The translations under genes and the position numbers were made by a program. The notes under the pieces were generated by a model. That model was given only the letters and a program-made list of their open reading frames with translations. It did no database searches and was not told the DNA's origin. Positions 35,764 through 48,100 of a stretch of DNA of 64,000 bases are shown piece by piece. Position 1 is the stretch's first letter; each line of letters begins with the position of its first letter. Where the stretch lies: NCBI GenBank assembly GCA_027559495.1, contig JAMXSV010000010.1, positions 310,001 to 374,000 of the forward strand. The letters are read 5' to 3'. Origin of the DNA: Aurifilum marmelostoma. Its lineage: Eukaryota; Ascomycota; Sordariomycetes; Diaporthales; Cryphonectriaceae.

Positions 35764-36852
35764 GAATGTCAGAAACCCCGAGAGACTGAGAGAGAGGCAT
35801 TTCTTCCTTGACGGGGATCTCCCATCATCGCAGCCCGCGTGTCCCACCGTTGCAAGCCGGCTCTCCGGTCCTTCTTAGAGCGCCCCATTCTTTTTTCGGG
35901 GTTTTTTTTCTTCTTCTTCTTCTTGTCCTTTCCATCCTCTCTTTCTTGCCTCAAAGTGCTCCTCTTTTTTTTCTTCTTGTAGGGCCGAGACTAACGGAAT
36001 GCAGCGACCCTGCCAAGTCGGAAAGGCAGAGTAGTCGGGCTGAGGAGAGGAGCATGCGTGTGCGTGTGTGTACGTTCTGTTCTCAAAGTACAAGTAAGTC
36101 CCTGTGGAGTCAACGGCCTGTCTCTTGTTTGCGTAATTGTGGGATTCGGTCCAGTGACAGCTGCTCTGATACCCCAGCGGGTCCTGTGCTCAGAGGGAAG
36201 AGGAGAGGGCATACTATGTACCATGGATTGTTGAGCCTGCAGTGACCCCAGAGCCCCGATCACAACACCACATGATCCCGTAACGACTCATACAGAAGCA
36301 AGTGACAACGAAGAGCATATGTGTGGACGACGCGTGCCAGGCCAGGCCAGCAAGACGGGCTTGGATGGGACGGATGGACGGACGGACGTCTGGATGTACA
36401 TCCCTTAAGAGGGTACATGTGCTGTCCCATGCAGCAAGGGTGGCACCATCACCAGCCCCCTGCTTTAGTCTCGCACAGCGACCTTGAACAAGAGGGAAGA
36501 GGAGCGGGCTGCCGGCCCCCCGTGGCGATCTACTGTTACCCCATCACTTACACTATGTGTTTAGTACCGGTGATCCTCTTCTCTTGCCCCAGTGTAACCT
36601 GGATCCCTGCCCCCCTGTGCATATCGCAATGTGTGAATGTGCATACTCTGTTTCTTGTCTCTCTCTTGTCCAACCCCCCGGCACAAAGGCTGCCTTGACT
36701 GACTACTATGAGCACCACCAGCACCACCACCACCACCTTTTTGTGGGTGTTGACTCAGGCCATAACCTGACCAATTGCTTCTGGGAGCTGGTCTGTTCAT
36801 CCTGTAACCCCCTCCCCTTGTAGGCTAGTGATTTGCCATGAACCTCCTCCTA

Positions 36853-36864
36853 CCCCCCCCCCCC
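36853..36864. repeat. C12 homopolymer
   Basis: Twelve consecutive C in the gene-poor region. Confidence 0.95.
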
Positions 36865-37521
36865 ATGCCATTCTAGGGAATGCGGGAGGAGGTGCTGTGT
36901 TAGTCTTGTCCCAGCTTGTCCACCCCCTCGGTGGCCCGGTATATCAAGCTCAACCCCCTTCCTTTGCCCACCTCCTCCTCTCATGAAGTTTCCCCCTCCC
37001 CCCCCTCTTCTTGTGTGATTTCCTTCTGCTTGTGTCGAAACTCTTGTCTGCTTGGTGTCGAGACCTTTTTTCCCCTGCCCTGCTGCTAGCCCTCACGCAA
37101 GCAACAACCTCGATCCCGGACACTCGCTTTGTCATCGAGACCCGCTTAGGTATGATCAACCCTCCTCGATGGTGTTTTCACAACCTTCAACAACACGTCC
37201 TGGCCCTCGAAATCTTTTTTTTCTTTTCCTTTCCTTTCCTCCCTCCCTCCCTCTCTCTCTTTCTTCTTCACCACCTTTCTCTCTTTCACACATCTACACC
37301 TTCTTGAGAACCAACAGCCTCTGGCCTCAGTTTGATCCTTCCTTGATCTGACCGTCTAACCCATCTTCCTCAGGCTGCCCGTTCGTTCATCTTTACGATC
37401 GCTACACCTTCTTAATCTGCAACTGTCGTCTTGAGACTTGCGCACAGCAAACAGCCCCAAGAAAACAACAGAGCAAATCTCGCGTAGCCGCCAGACAATA
37501 ACAACAACGACAACCGTCACA

Positions 37522-39259
37522 ATGAAGGCCGTTACCACCATCGTTGCCCTCGCCAGCATGGCTGGTGTTGCCCTGGCTCAGGGCGTCACCTCTGCCATTG
37601 CCCCCCAGGCCACTGCTCCTGCCGGCTGCTCTGCCTCTTACGATGGCACCTTCGAGATCACTGTCGCCAAGGTCGAGAGTGCTCAGAAGCGTTCTGAGCC
37701 CATCGCCGTAAGTTGTTGCCTCTTCCCTTCACCAGCCTTTGTGAATGCTGCTCTTCATCCTTGTCCCCCCCCTCCTGCCATTGCTTGCCTTCATTGGCGG
37801 TGACGACGGCGAGTTTGCTGTGGTGATACACCCGAGAACAGCTGCAATCGTCCTTCCCACCCCCACCCCCCTTTCCTCGTGCATCACAGAGCCTCCATGT
37901 TACAAAGTAATCTTGGTTGCTGTTTGACGGCCATACCTGCATCCCCCCCTCCCATCTTCATACGCCACGTCGTCTTTTGTTTGCAAATGCCACCACCTCG
38001 GGCGTGACGCGGTGACGTCCCGTTCCGAGTGAGCACCTCGCACCAAAACCTGTCCCCCCTTGGCCCTTGCCTCTTACCGTTCAACCGAAGCCCACAGAGA
38101 GACAGAGACAGACAGACAGACAGACAGGCTGACAATGACACCAATAGAAGCGCGCTTCCTGCTCCAGCTCTGGCACTCTGGTCGCCAGCCTGTCGGGCGG
38201 TGTCCTGACCGACGCCCAGGAGCGCACTGGCTACATCGCCAGCAACTACCAGTTCCAGTTCGACAAGCCTGCCCAGGCCGGCGCCATCTACACGGCCGGC
38301 TTCTCCTCGTGCAGCAACGGCTCGCTGGCCCTGGGCGGATCCGCCGTCTGGTACGAGTGCGAGTCTGGTGACTTCTACAACCTGTACGACCGCAACTGGG
38401 CCGCCCAGTGCTCCCCCGTCGAGATCATCATCATGCCCTGTGGCGGTACCGCCTCCGAGACTGGTGATGGCCAGGTTGTCGGCACCCAGGTCGTCACCAC
38501 CACCATCGTGAGCGCCCTCTCCGACGGACAGCCCCAGGTCAAGACCGCCACCACCGGTGTCCCTCTGTGCCAGGTTTCTCAGATCTCTGATGGTAAGTTT
38601 CCCCCCCCCTTCTTTTCTTTCCCGCCTCTTCTTCCCTTTGGAGGGAGAGCCGCCGCCTTCTTTCCTCCTCCAATCTCGGGGCGGGAGAGGGCGCGCGAGA
38701 GAGCCCCACCTTGGCCCATCCCGCCCCTCAGGGGTATGTAAGACATGTGCTCACACCCAACCTCTTCCCCCCCTTCGCTCTAGGCCAAGTCCAGGTTGGC
38801 ACCACTCCCTGTGCCAGCATCACCAGCGTGCCTGAGAACACCGAGACCTCCACCCTGGTGCCCGTGTCCCAGTACACCGACGGCCAGATCCAGGTGACGC
38901 CCGCCGCCTCCGTGCCCACCGTGAGCAGTGTCGCCGCGACCTCCACCGAGGCTGCCACCTCCCCCGCCGAGACCTCGGCCTCGGGCGTCACCCTGCCCAG
39001 CGAGACCCTGCCCACCACCGGTGCCGCCTCTGCCACTGGTGCCTCTGCCACCGGCGGTGCCTCGGCTACTGCTTCGGGTGGCAGCACCCTGGCCACCTCT
39101 GCCGTCTCGGGCAAGGCCACTGGCGGTTCCGCCACCTCGTCTTCGGCCTCGACCGGCACCTCTGCCCCCGCTAGCAGCGGTGCGGCCGCCGGCACTGTCA
39201 AGATGGGCTCCATGGCTGCCCTGATGGTCGGCCTGATCGGCGCTGTCGCGTTCCTGTAA
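37522..39259 (+). CDS. PIR-motif cell-wall protein, probably GPI-anchored
   Basis: Exons 37522-37707, 38148-38592 and 38784-39259 give 368 residues. The protein has a signal peptide (MKAVTTIVALASMAGVALA), a Cys-containing N-terminal domain, and dibasic KR sites at 56-57 and 63-64 that Kex2 could cut. A globular Cys-rich part (FSSCSNGSLALGGSAVWYEC...QCSPVEIIIMPCGG) follows. Three DGQ.Q motifs come next: ALSDGQPQV, SQISDGQVQVGTT and SQYTDGQIQV. They resemble the yeast PIR repeat, whose Gln forms an ester bond to beta-1,3-glucan. The Ser/Thr/Ala-rich end finishes in a hydrophobic tail (MAALMVGLIGAVAFL), as in GPI-anchored proteins. The second intron splits the second motif between D and G. The first intron is long (440 nt) and carries a CAGA repeat. 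Strong codon bias and a pyrimidine-rich leader suggest high expression. Confidence 0.87.
38096..38128. repeat. GACA microsatellite in an intron
   Basis: GACAGAGACAGACAGACAGA-type array in the first intron of the PIR-like gene, 20-50 bp before the acceptor. Confidence 0.92.
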
Positions 39260-40913
39260 ACGCGCCCAGGACACCAGCCAACAACACAACCAACTCAGCC
39301 TAAAACACACCCTCTTGAACTTTTGTTGCGATACCCAGACTTCCTTCGAATCGTCTTTTCCTCATTTCTTTCTCCTCGATCATCGGCTCTTGCTGTCTTC
39401 TTTTCCTGGTCGGTTCTCTGTAATCAACACGGCAACAAAACACGACGTCTAATCTTGCGAGGCTTGTAATGCGGATGCCGGTAGCCTCGACTGCTTCCTT
39501 CGAAACCATCTTGCACTTCATCTGTCCTGCGCTTCATCGTCGCCCAATACACCACCACTGGAGAGATGGCAGAGAGAAAAGGTTTGTAGAAGGGGGCAGC
39601 CTCTGAACAGCGGCTGCATGAGAAGGAGTTGATGATTTCGAGACGGGGCCAGGGTGACATGCCATGGGAATGGAGGGTGTTGTGCGGCCGACGCGGATGC
39701 TTGTTGTTGTTTCTTTTCTTTTCGTGGCACATTTCATGACTGTTTCGTTGATACTTTGTCGAGCCATTGTGGATTTCACGATGAGCACAAACTAATGCAC
39801 CTATGGGAAACGGAAATCACTTTGCGTTCTTCTTTTTTTTTCTTCTCTCCCTTTTTTTTTTGTCCGCCCTGTTTGATTCCCACCGCTTTTCTTTTTTCCA
39901 TCTCGGAAGGAAGGAGAAGGTGAGGAATATGGGTTAATTTGCACGGGACTCAAGGAAAGGAAAGGGAATGGGATGAGGGAGGGGGACACAAGGAGCACAC
40001 ACACGACACAACTCATGGATGAGAATGAAGAAAAATACCCCCGCGGGCAAACTCCCTTCTCCTGGAGGTGGTCTCTGCTCGTGGAACATGGGGAGGAAGG
40101 CTTTCTCTTTTTCATTTGATGATGAGGATGGGTCAAAAATGGATTAATGAATTCGAGGCCGGGAAACCGGTCGTGGGCATAATCTGCAAAGTACTCGAGG
40201 GAAGTCTTCCGAGGAGGAAGTTCCCTGTACATAGGCCTTTTAGACCACGCAAATAAAGCATACTGCAAAAGAAATCAAGTCAGTTCAAATCCGTGAATTT
40301 GACATGTATGTATTGAGGATTTGATATGGAGGAGGCAGGCGTTGTTGTTGGTGGTGGTGGTGATCATGACGAGAAGGTGAACTGAACATCTTGTTACTGT
40401 AAATCCGAGGCTCGACCTGAGCTGCAGGACGCGGTAAGGCGCGTCTCCTGTGGATGACAAAGCATAAGAGGCCCAGCCCCGCCTCCCCTCTACGCACCTG
40501 CCGTGGCAGGCTGGCAGGCAGGCAGGGTAGCTAGCACCTCGACCCTTCCTTGCCGGCCGCCAAATTTCTTAAACAGAAGGAAGGCATCATCAATCACCAC
40601 ACCCACCACCACCTACACACTGTACCTCCTTCCCTCTCGCCCCTTCAAGGCTGGCCACGATATAGCAGGAACAACCCAACCAAATCCGCTTCCCAGCCGT
40701 ACCGTGTGACTTTCTCGTCCACCCCGAAACCCCCTTGCCCAGGCCGCACAAGCGCAAGCCAGCTTCCTCCCTTGGCCCCCCCTCCTCCCTCCCTCGTCGA
40801 GCTCAAGTGCCAGAAGCGAAACCACCCCCTCCCTTTCCCTCTCTCTCGACCCACCCAACCCAAACGCTTCTCCCTATCTCCCGATTCGCAAAGAAGGGAA
40901 AAAAGAAAAAAAG
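39260..40913. other. Intergenic, PIR-like 3' end and WBP4-like promoter
   Basis: About 1.65 kb containing the PIR-like 3' UTR and the upstream region of the zinc-finger gene, which has C-rich pyrimidine blocks at 40780-40870. Open frames on both strands are low-complexity and not called. Confidence 0.55.
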
Positions 40914-41891
40914 ATGGCAGAGCACTGGAAGTCCACCCCAAGGTACTGGTGCAAGCACTGCGCCACCTACGTCCGTGACACCAAGCTCGAGCGCCAGAAC
41001 CACGAGGCCACCGCCAAGCACCAGGGCGCCGTCAAGCGCTCTCTTCGCGAGCTGCACCGCGGCAAAGAGCAGGAGGACCGCGAGAAGGAGCGTGCGAGGC
41101 GCGAGATTGAGCGGCTGAATGGTGTCGTCGGCGGGGCGTCGTCATCCTCATCCTCTTTTGGCGCTGGTGCGGCGAAGTCGAGTCGTGCCGGTCCAGCAGC
41201 AGCAACGGCAACAGGAGGAGGAGCAGGATCGCTGTCAGAGTCGGAGAGAAAGAGGCAGGCGGAACAGCTTGCCCTGCTGGGCGTGAGCATACCGCAAGAG
41301 CTCAGGGGCGACCTGGCCATGGCCGGCGATTGGACCGTTACATCTACCACCGTGGTCGAGGAGAAGCCCGACCAAGATATCAGCCCCGAGGCGAGGGCAA
41401 GAGGCGTGCGCAAGAGGGACCGCACAGAAGAGGAGAAGGAAGAGGAGGATGCTGTCAAGGGTCTGTTTAAGAAACCTAGGCGGTGGGGTCGGGACCCGAG
41501 GGCTACAGGGGGAGACTTGGATGTGCTGCTGAGTGGTGGCTTGGAGGTCAAGCTGAAGAAGGACGATGACGGCGATGCAGGCACAGGCGTAGATGGCATC
41601 AAGAAGGAAGAGGAGAATATTGGTGAGCCTGCAAAAGCCGAGCCGGTAGCACCTGGAGAGAGTGTGAAGCAAGAAGAGGCTGCTGGCGAGGATCTGCCGC
41701 CGCCTATCAAGCAGGAACAAACAGATGAGGCTGTCTCGATACCAGCGAAGGTTTCGGCCGAAGTCGTTGATGGCAAGCCTGATGTGCATAATGTCAAGAC
41801 TGAGGATGACGCACAAGAGCCACAAGGAGGCGCAGAGGTCCCCGTTGTAGCCTTCAAGAAGCGCAAACCAAAGAATATCCGGCAGAAGTAG
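40914..41891 (+). CDS. WBP4/FBP21-like splicing protein with U1-type zinc finger
   Basis: Single exon, 325 residues. The N-terminus (WKSTPRYWCKHCATYVRDTKLERQNHEATAKHQ) is a matrin/U1-C-type C2H2 zinc finger with Cys-x2-Cys and His-x5-His spacing. It is followed by a basic helix (KRSLRELHRGKEQEDREKERARREIERLN), the layout of the FBP21/WBP4 family, which associates with U2-type spliceosomes in animals. The rest is disordered and charged, with a Ser/Ala/Gly-rich linker, a KKPRRWGRDPRA motif, repeated VKxE-type acidic segments (possible SUMO-acceptor motifs) and a C-terminal basic patch (KKRKPKNIRQK) that could be a nuclear signal. No WW domain is visible, so it may be a reduced fungal version. 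Confidence 0.85.
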   Translation: MAEHWKSTPRYWCKHCATYVRDTKLERQNHEATAKHQGAVKRSLRELHRGKEQEDREKERARREIERLNGVVGGASSSSSSFGAGAAKSSRAGPAAATATGGGAGSLSESERKRQAEQLALLGVSIPQELRGDLAMAGDWTVTSTTVVEEKPDQDISPEARARGVRKRDRTEEEKEEEDAVKGLFKKPRRWGRDPRATGGDLDVLLSGGLEVKLKKDDDGDAGTGVDGIKKEEENIGEPAKAEPVAPGESVKQEEAAGEDLPPPIKQEQTDEAVSIPAKVSAEVVDGKPDVHNVKTEDDAQEPQGGAEVPVVAFKKRKPKNIRQK

Positions 41892-42152
41892 GCATCAGGT
41901 GCTTACAGCATCTGTAGCAAGATCACGGCACATATTACGCACATAGACACAAGATACCCCGAAAAACATTGATATCATGATCTCAAAAAGAAGGGAAAAA
42001 AAAAACATTCTTGCTATCTAGAAATGAGTTCCCGCGATATGTCCTGAAGAAATTCCACCCAAAGTAATGCAGATAACGGATGATATGAATGCGCATGTAT
42101 ACAGGCACAGAACCAAACAGAGCAAACAAAGATGAGAAAGACAAACAAAAAA

Positions 42153-45100
42153 TCACACGCGCAAATTCTCGACAATCAAGTCCACCAGGGCACCCGCACC
42201 AGCATCGCCCAGTTTCTCACGAGAGCCAAATATCCCGATATCCATCGCCCCATCAGCCTGCAATGCAGCCTCAATATCCACAGCGTCCTGACGTTTTGTT
42301 AGCTTGCCACAGAGGCAGACAAGAAAGAGTTGGACCCTCTCTGCATGGGAAAGGAACTTACGGGATAAGCATCCCTGACGGCATTCGTCTCAAGCCACCG
42401 CAGTCGACCCGGATCCATGACAACATCCCTCTGCCCCAGCGCGGCAGCCTCGTCGAAACCAACCTCCTCGAGCTGGACAGCGTCATGAGATGCAGGAGCA
42501 GCAGCGCCATCGTCGTCGGGAAGGGTCAAGAAATTGACGAACGAGTCAACCTGCACGCCAGTCCAGTTCTTGATCTCCCACAGGCCCACGGCGACGTTCT
42601 CCGCGGCCGAGATGCGGTGGAGGTCGTGCTGGATCCTGGCTGCGACTTTGACCACACCTCCTGCGGCCCGTTCAGGCGGTGTGAGACGCACGCGCAGAGG
42701 CACGAGGCAGAGGGTCGGGTACGGCAGTGTCTGGCTAACACCTCTATTGGCGAGGTACACGCCGAACACGACGTCGTCTCTGTCGCCGGATACTGACGCT
42801 AGAGATTGGGCATATGCTGCGAGGAACAGAGCTTGTATGCTGATGCCGTTGTCCGAGCAGAGGGTCTTGAGCTCGGCTGTGCCGGCGAGGGCGGCACGTC
42901 GCAGGAGGATCACGCGTTCGCTTGTCGTGGAGGAGTCGGCGTTGTCTTGCAGATTGAGCTGTGGCAAGGGCTGCTGCGCTCCTTCAAAGTACTCCTGCCA
43001 GAAAGATTTTCGGCTGGCCACTGCCTCCCTGCTGAGTGTTGTGCCAATAAGCCTCTTCCACGCGGTAGATTCCTGTTTGGTATCGCCGTTGATGGCTACT
43101 ACGTCGCCAAAGAGGAACTTCCTGAAGTGGTCCACGAGCAGCGGGAGACTCACTCCATCATACAACGTATGATGCAGCTTGAGACTAAAAGCCCAGTTGC
43201 CTTCGCCGCCATGGCCTTGTTCTTGCACACTGACTGCCCAGAATGGATTCGCGACTGCGGAGCCTGGCCGGAGCGCCAGCTGGAGAAACGGGATATCTCG
43301 AGATGCAGTGGCGACAAAGACGGTGCGCAGGATCGGATGGTGCTCGACGAGCGCTTTCCAGGCCCGGTCAATGACCTGGCGGTCCCTTATACCCGAGAGT
43401 CGATAGCGGAAGACAGAGAAGAAGACGAGCCCATGGGTGTTTTGCCAGATGCTGAGCATGTGCGTCTGCATGGCGGTGGCTGGCATGACTTCTTGTACGT
43501 CGGCGGCATCTATGCCTGCTGTCTGGAGAAGCTTGTCCACTCCGAGACCTGCCACTGCTTTCTTTATCTCACTTGATGGGTCTTCGGTTGTTGAGATTGG
43601 GCCTGGCGAGGGTACAGAGGAGGAGCCTGATGGAATCTTGGCAGCCATGTCTCTGATGGAGGTGGCCTGAATGAGATCCCTCACGCTGATGGCAATACCT
43701 CGCCTGCGCAGCATCGAGCTTGCCTTGATCGCACTGATGGAGTCAAGACCGAGGTGATAGATGCTGTGGTTCTTGCTGACTGTTGCTTTCTGGACACCAG
43801 AGACTTCTGAGAGGACAGTCCTGACAGTCTCCTCCGTTGCGGACCACACATCATCATCATCACCTCCATCTTGCTCGGCTACGTTGTCGTCTAACAGCGA
43901 AGGCGCGGCCTCTTTTGGCCGGAACGAGGGGAGCCCGCATATCGAGACCATACCGCCATCATCAAATCTCAAGATGTCGCTTTCAGGTGTACTGTTGATC
44001 AAGAACCTCAGCGCACCCTCGAGGTCTCCAAGGATTTGTCTCGTCTCGTCCGACGACAAGTAGTCATCATCGCAGGCAGCCCGCCACACAACCCTCTCGC
44101 CCTCGACTTCCATCTCGACACAGACAGGATACTCCACAGCAGATGATCCCCCTAGAGACGTGACGAACGGCTCGCTATTGGCTGCTTCATCCAGATTAAC
44201 AGCAGAAGAGCCCTTTTGTAGGATGAAGAGGGTGTTGAAGAGACTACCGCCCTGCCTATTCTGGACCATGGCCTGGACTTTCCGCAACGGAAAGTGCGGC
44301 GCTTGGTTGATACTGTTCATGTTATCCTGCATATAGCGTAGGAAGATATTCACCGACCCGTGCCAGACGGCTCTAACGGGCACCGTGTTCATGGTCGGGA
44401 ACAACATGGCCTCAGAAGCCTCCGTGTCCCTCCCAGACAGCACGACGCCAAAGGCAACGTCTAAATGCTGACAGTACGTGGCGAGCACAGCCGCCCAGCA
44501 CGCCTGCGCGACGACCTGCTGGCTAATCGCATGGCGTCTGCAGAAGGCCTTGAGGGTCGCGGCCGAGGTGCTTGACGAAGCTTCGGCCCGGTGAAATTTG
44601 ACTTCTAGATTCCTTGTTCGTTCAGAGGAACGAGAAGGGTCAATCCTGGTGGGCATGGCATCGGAGATGTAGTCAGACCAGAACAGCGAGGCGTCTTTCT
44701 TAGAGGAGCGGAGGACAATGTTTCCCAGGTAGTCGGAATACGCCTCGCGCGGTGCATAAGTGCCATTGTAGGCGGCCTTGACATCCTCATGCAACAGTCC
44801 CAGTGACCAGCCATCGTAGAGCGCATGGGCGATGGACAAGACGACGTACGTCTTTCCCTCTTGCTTCAGTCTGGCAAACGTGAGCTGCAGGAGATGCGAT
44901 GATCCATACCCACCACGAGCTCTTGCGCGCGCCTGATCCATTACACCAGTCGTTTCATCGAGTGACTCCATCTCGACCTCATTGAACTCAAACGAAGAAT
45001 TATTGCCCATGACAAGCTGCGCGTGTGCAAACTCAAAGGCTGGACTTTCCACCTCGATAAAGACTGTTCGCAGGATGGGCGAGTTGCTGATGACAGTCTT

Positions 45101-48100
45101 CCAGGCACTTTGAAGGCGGGCCACGTCGACATCTGGCGGAACCTCGAGCACGTCGTGGTTGAAGTACAGCTGGAAGTCTGACTGGACCATCTCCGACACC
45201 ATTGAATCCTGCAATGGTGTCGGCGGCAGGACCTCTTGTACGGCAGCAAGGTCTATGCCGTTCTCTTCCAAATGTCGTCTGAGGGATGCCGAAGCGTCCT
45301 CGACGTCCGAGCAGTAGCCGCTGTCATGAACGTCGGCTTTGACTGCCACCTCCTTGGCCCGCACGGTAAGCAGGAGCTGCGTGATGCTCTGTCCCTTGAC
45401 CAGCTCACTGTTGCTCAAGGTGATGCCTGCCCTCCGCAGCCTTGCAGAGAGTCTAATGGTGTCGATGCTGTCGAGTCCAAGTTCTAACAGGGTCGTCTGC
45501 GGAGTGACTGACGAAATATCGACCTCGGCAAGGAGCGCCATCTCTTTGCGGATGATTTCAGCCTGAGGCGTCCAGTCGAATTCCGTGAGGTTTTCTCCTG
45601 GTGCATCGAGGGCAGCACCGCTGGCAGCACCACTCTCGTTGTCTTGGATGACGCTATGAGTAGCACGGATGTCGCCCGCGACTGCTGACACTGGGCTGTT
45701 GACATCGCCCACCACAGCTTGTACGCTGTCCTCAAAGGTATCAAGAAGCCTTTTGAGTGCAACTTCGTCTGCAATTCCCCGCGAGGCTACGAGCAGGACC
45801 TGCAGAGAGGCGTCAGGGAGCAACGTCGCCTCAAAGGCCAGTGGATAGTCAGGGTTGACATCTGACACGACCTCCTTCCACAGTCCTTGAGCTGCCTCTA
45901 CTGCGGAAGTCGAGGCTCGCTGGAAGGAGAACAGGATGTCAAAAAGCGACTTGCCTTTGGAACACCACTTTTGCACGTCTCGGAGGGGCACATGCTGAAA
46001 CGGCAGGGTCGTGGTGTTGAATTGGTGACACTGACGAATGGCTGCCGACCAGATCTGACCTGAAGGAATCCGGTGAAGATAGGGAATCGTGTTGAAGAGC
46101 GGACCGATCGTCATGCCCACATTATCTAGATCGATGGATCGGCCAGAAACAATGATGCCAAAAGTGACCTCCACGCCGAAGAATATCTGCAGAGCAGTAC
46201 CCCACAGTGCTTGGATAACAGCTTGTTGCGTGACGCCCAACTTTATTCGGACGCTCTCGAGGGAGTCGAAAGGAATTTGACGCGAGACACTGAGGTCTTG
46301 ATGCTGATTTGGTGTCTCTGATTGCTGTGGCAAGGGACTCAGGTTGACATCGCGCAGGTGGTCAGCCCAGAAGTCTCTAGAGTACGAATGATTCTTGAGT
46401 GGCCCGTGTAGCAGAGCCTCGAAGAAAGTTGGTGGCTGGACTGGGCTTTCTTGGTCTCTGTACAGTCTGGCTGCCTCGTTGAGCATGACGTCGAAGCTGT
46501 TCGCGTCGTAAATCGCGTGGAAGACGTGAGCGACCATCATCGTTTGTGCCTCGCCGTGATGTACGATCAAGAACTCTAACGGCGACTCAATATTCTGGCC
46601 GTTGTTGCTCTTCACCCAAGATAGGTGACGATCGTCCAATAGGGCTTCTATACTATCATTCGCCTGCAGCTGGATCTCGACCCAAGGCAGCTGGGCCTCT
46701 TTCACCGCCACTTGCACGTAGCCTTCTATCGAAGATACGAACCGAGTTCGCAGTACCGCGTTGCGAGAAATGAGCTGTTCCCAGGCCTTGCGGAGCCTCG
46801 ACAACGAAACCCCCCTCCGCCAGCGCGAACCGGAATGTATTGAAGTAAGCACCGCTCTTGCCCTCGGTTCTAGATCGCGAGATCATGCCTTGTTGTAGTG
46901 CCGAGCATGGCGCAAGGTATTCAATCTGGTCCGGGCTGATTCCTAAAGTTCGGCATACGGCGCCCCTATGGCGGTGCTGGCAGGCCTCGACTGCTTGCCT
47001 TGCCTCGAGAGCATCGCTGCTATGGAATTCGGCTGATTGCTGCTGCATAGATCGGAGGGCCTGGACGAGATCGGCAATTGTCGGATTTCTCAACACGACG
47101 GATGGGGTGACGTGTTTGATGCCCTCCCGCTTCAGTGCCCTCACCAGTCTCATGACGTTTATGGAGTCCACACCCAGCTCAAAGATGTTTGTGGTGGGTG
47201 AGAGACTGTCTTGCGCGACCCCAGTCGAAATTCTACCCAGTGCGCTGCAGACTCGCTTGCCTAGAGCATCAAGACGAGTGCTGCTTGAGGACGCTGAGGG
47301 CGTCACCAGTTGCTCGGGAGATAGTCTGTCGAAAACCGCTCGCAGCTCCTTCACCTCCGCCTTGTTGTTCGGCGACAGAGGTATAAAGGGCAGCAGCAGC
47401 ACGTATGTAGGGATCATGTATCCAGGAAGCTTCTCGCGGCACGCCCGCTGGACATCTTGACCGACGCCAGCTGCTTTCTCGCCGCTGATGACCTTGAGGT
47501 CCTCCTTGAATTTCTGATCCTCAGCTGCTGTGACCACAAAGGACACGAGGAGATCCTTTTGCTGCTTCTCGTTCCGGATTACCAGAGTAACAACGTCGGT
47601 AATCCCAGACACGCCAGACTTGATGCAGTGATTAATCTCGCCGATCTCAAGACGCTGACCACGGAGCTTGACCTGGTCATCCGCTCGGCCGAGAAAGTCG
47701 AAACAGCCGTCGTGAAGAACACGGACCAGATCGCCAGTCCGGTAGACACGTTCGTCAAAAGGATCTAGAGTCGGGAAGCGCTCAGCAGTGAGATCAACCC
47801 TGTTGAGATATCCCTTCCCAACAAGCTTTCCCGAGATGCAGAGCTCACCAACGCCACCTCTCAGAACCGGAACATCTGTACCGGGACGCAGGACATACGA
47901 GCCAACGTTGGCGAACTGTCTCCCAATATTGGAAGACCTTCCATTGGCCGGCACGCAGGGGAAGGAAGTCACGCCGATGGTGGCCTCAGTTGGCCCGTAG
48001 AAGTTGTGAATCACGCGCTTCGGGCCCCATGCGTCCAAGATTTCCTGCTTCAGCTGCTCCCCACCAGTGATAAAGACGCCTCTACAGAGGCTGGGAACCT

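Larger units (their letters stand above)
29888..37521. other. 7.6-kb gene-poor region
   Basis: No open frame here shows a conserved domain, signal peptide or sensible splicing. The region holds poly-C/G runs (31381-31392, 36853-36864, 33490-33500), a poly-A run near 32781, CCTGG repeats (33501-33520), GACA/GA repeats (35731-35763) and a pyrimidine-rich tract (37213-37285) just before the PIR-like gene. I found no tRNA, 5S rRNA or transposon ends. Part must be the promoter of the PIR-like gene; the rest could hold non-coding transcripts. Confidence 0.5.
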
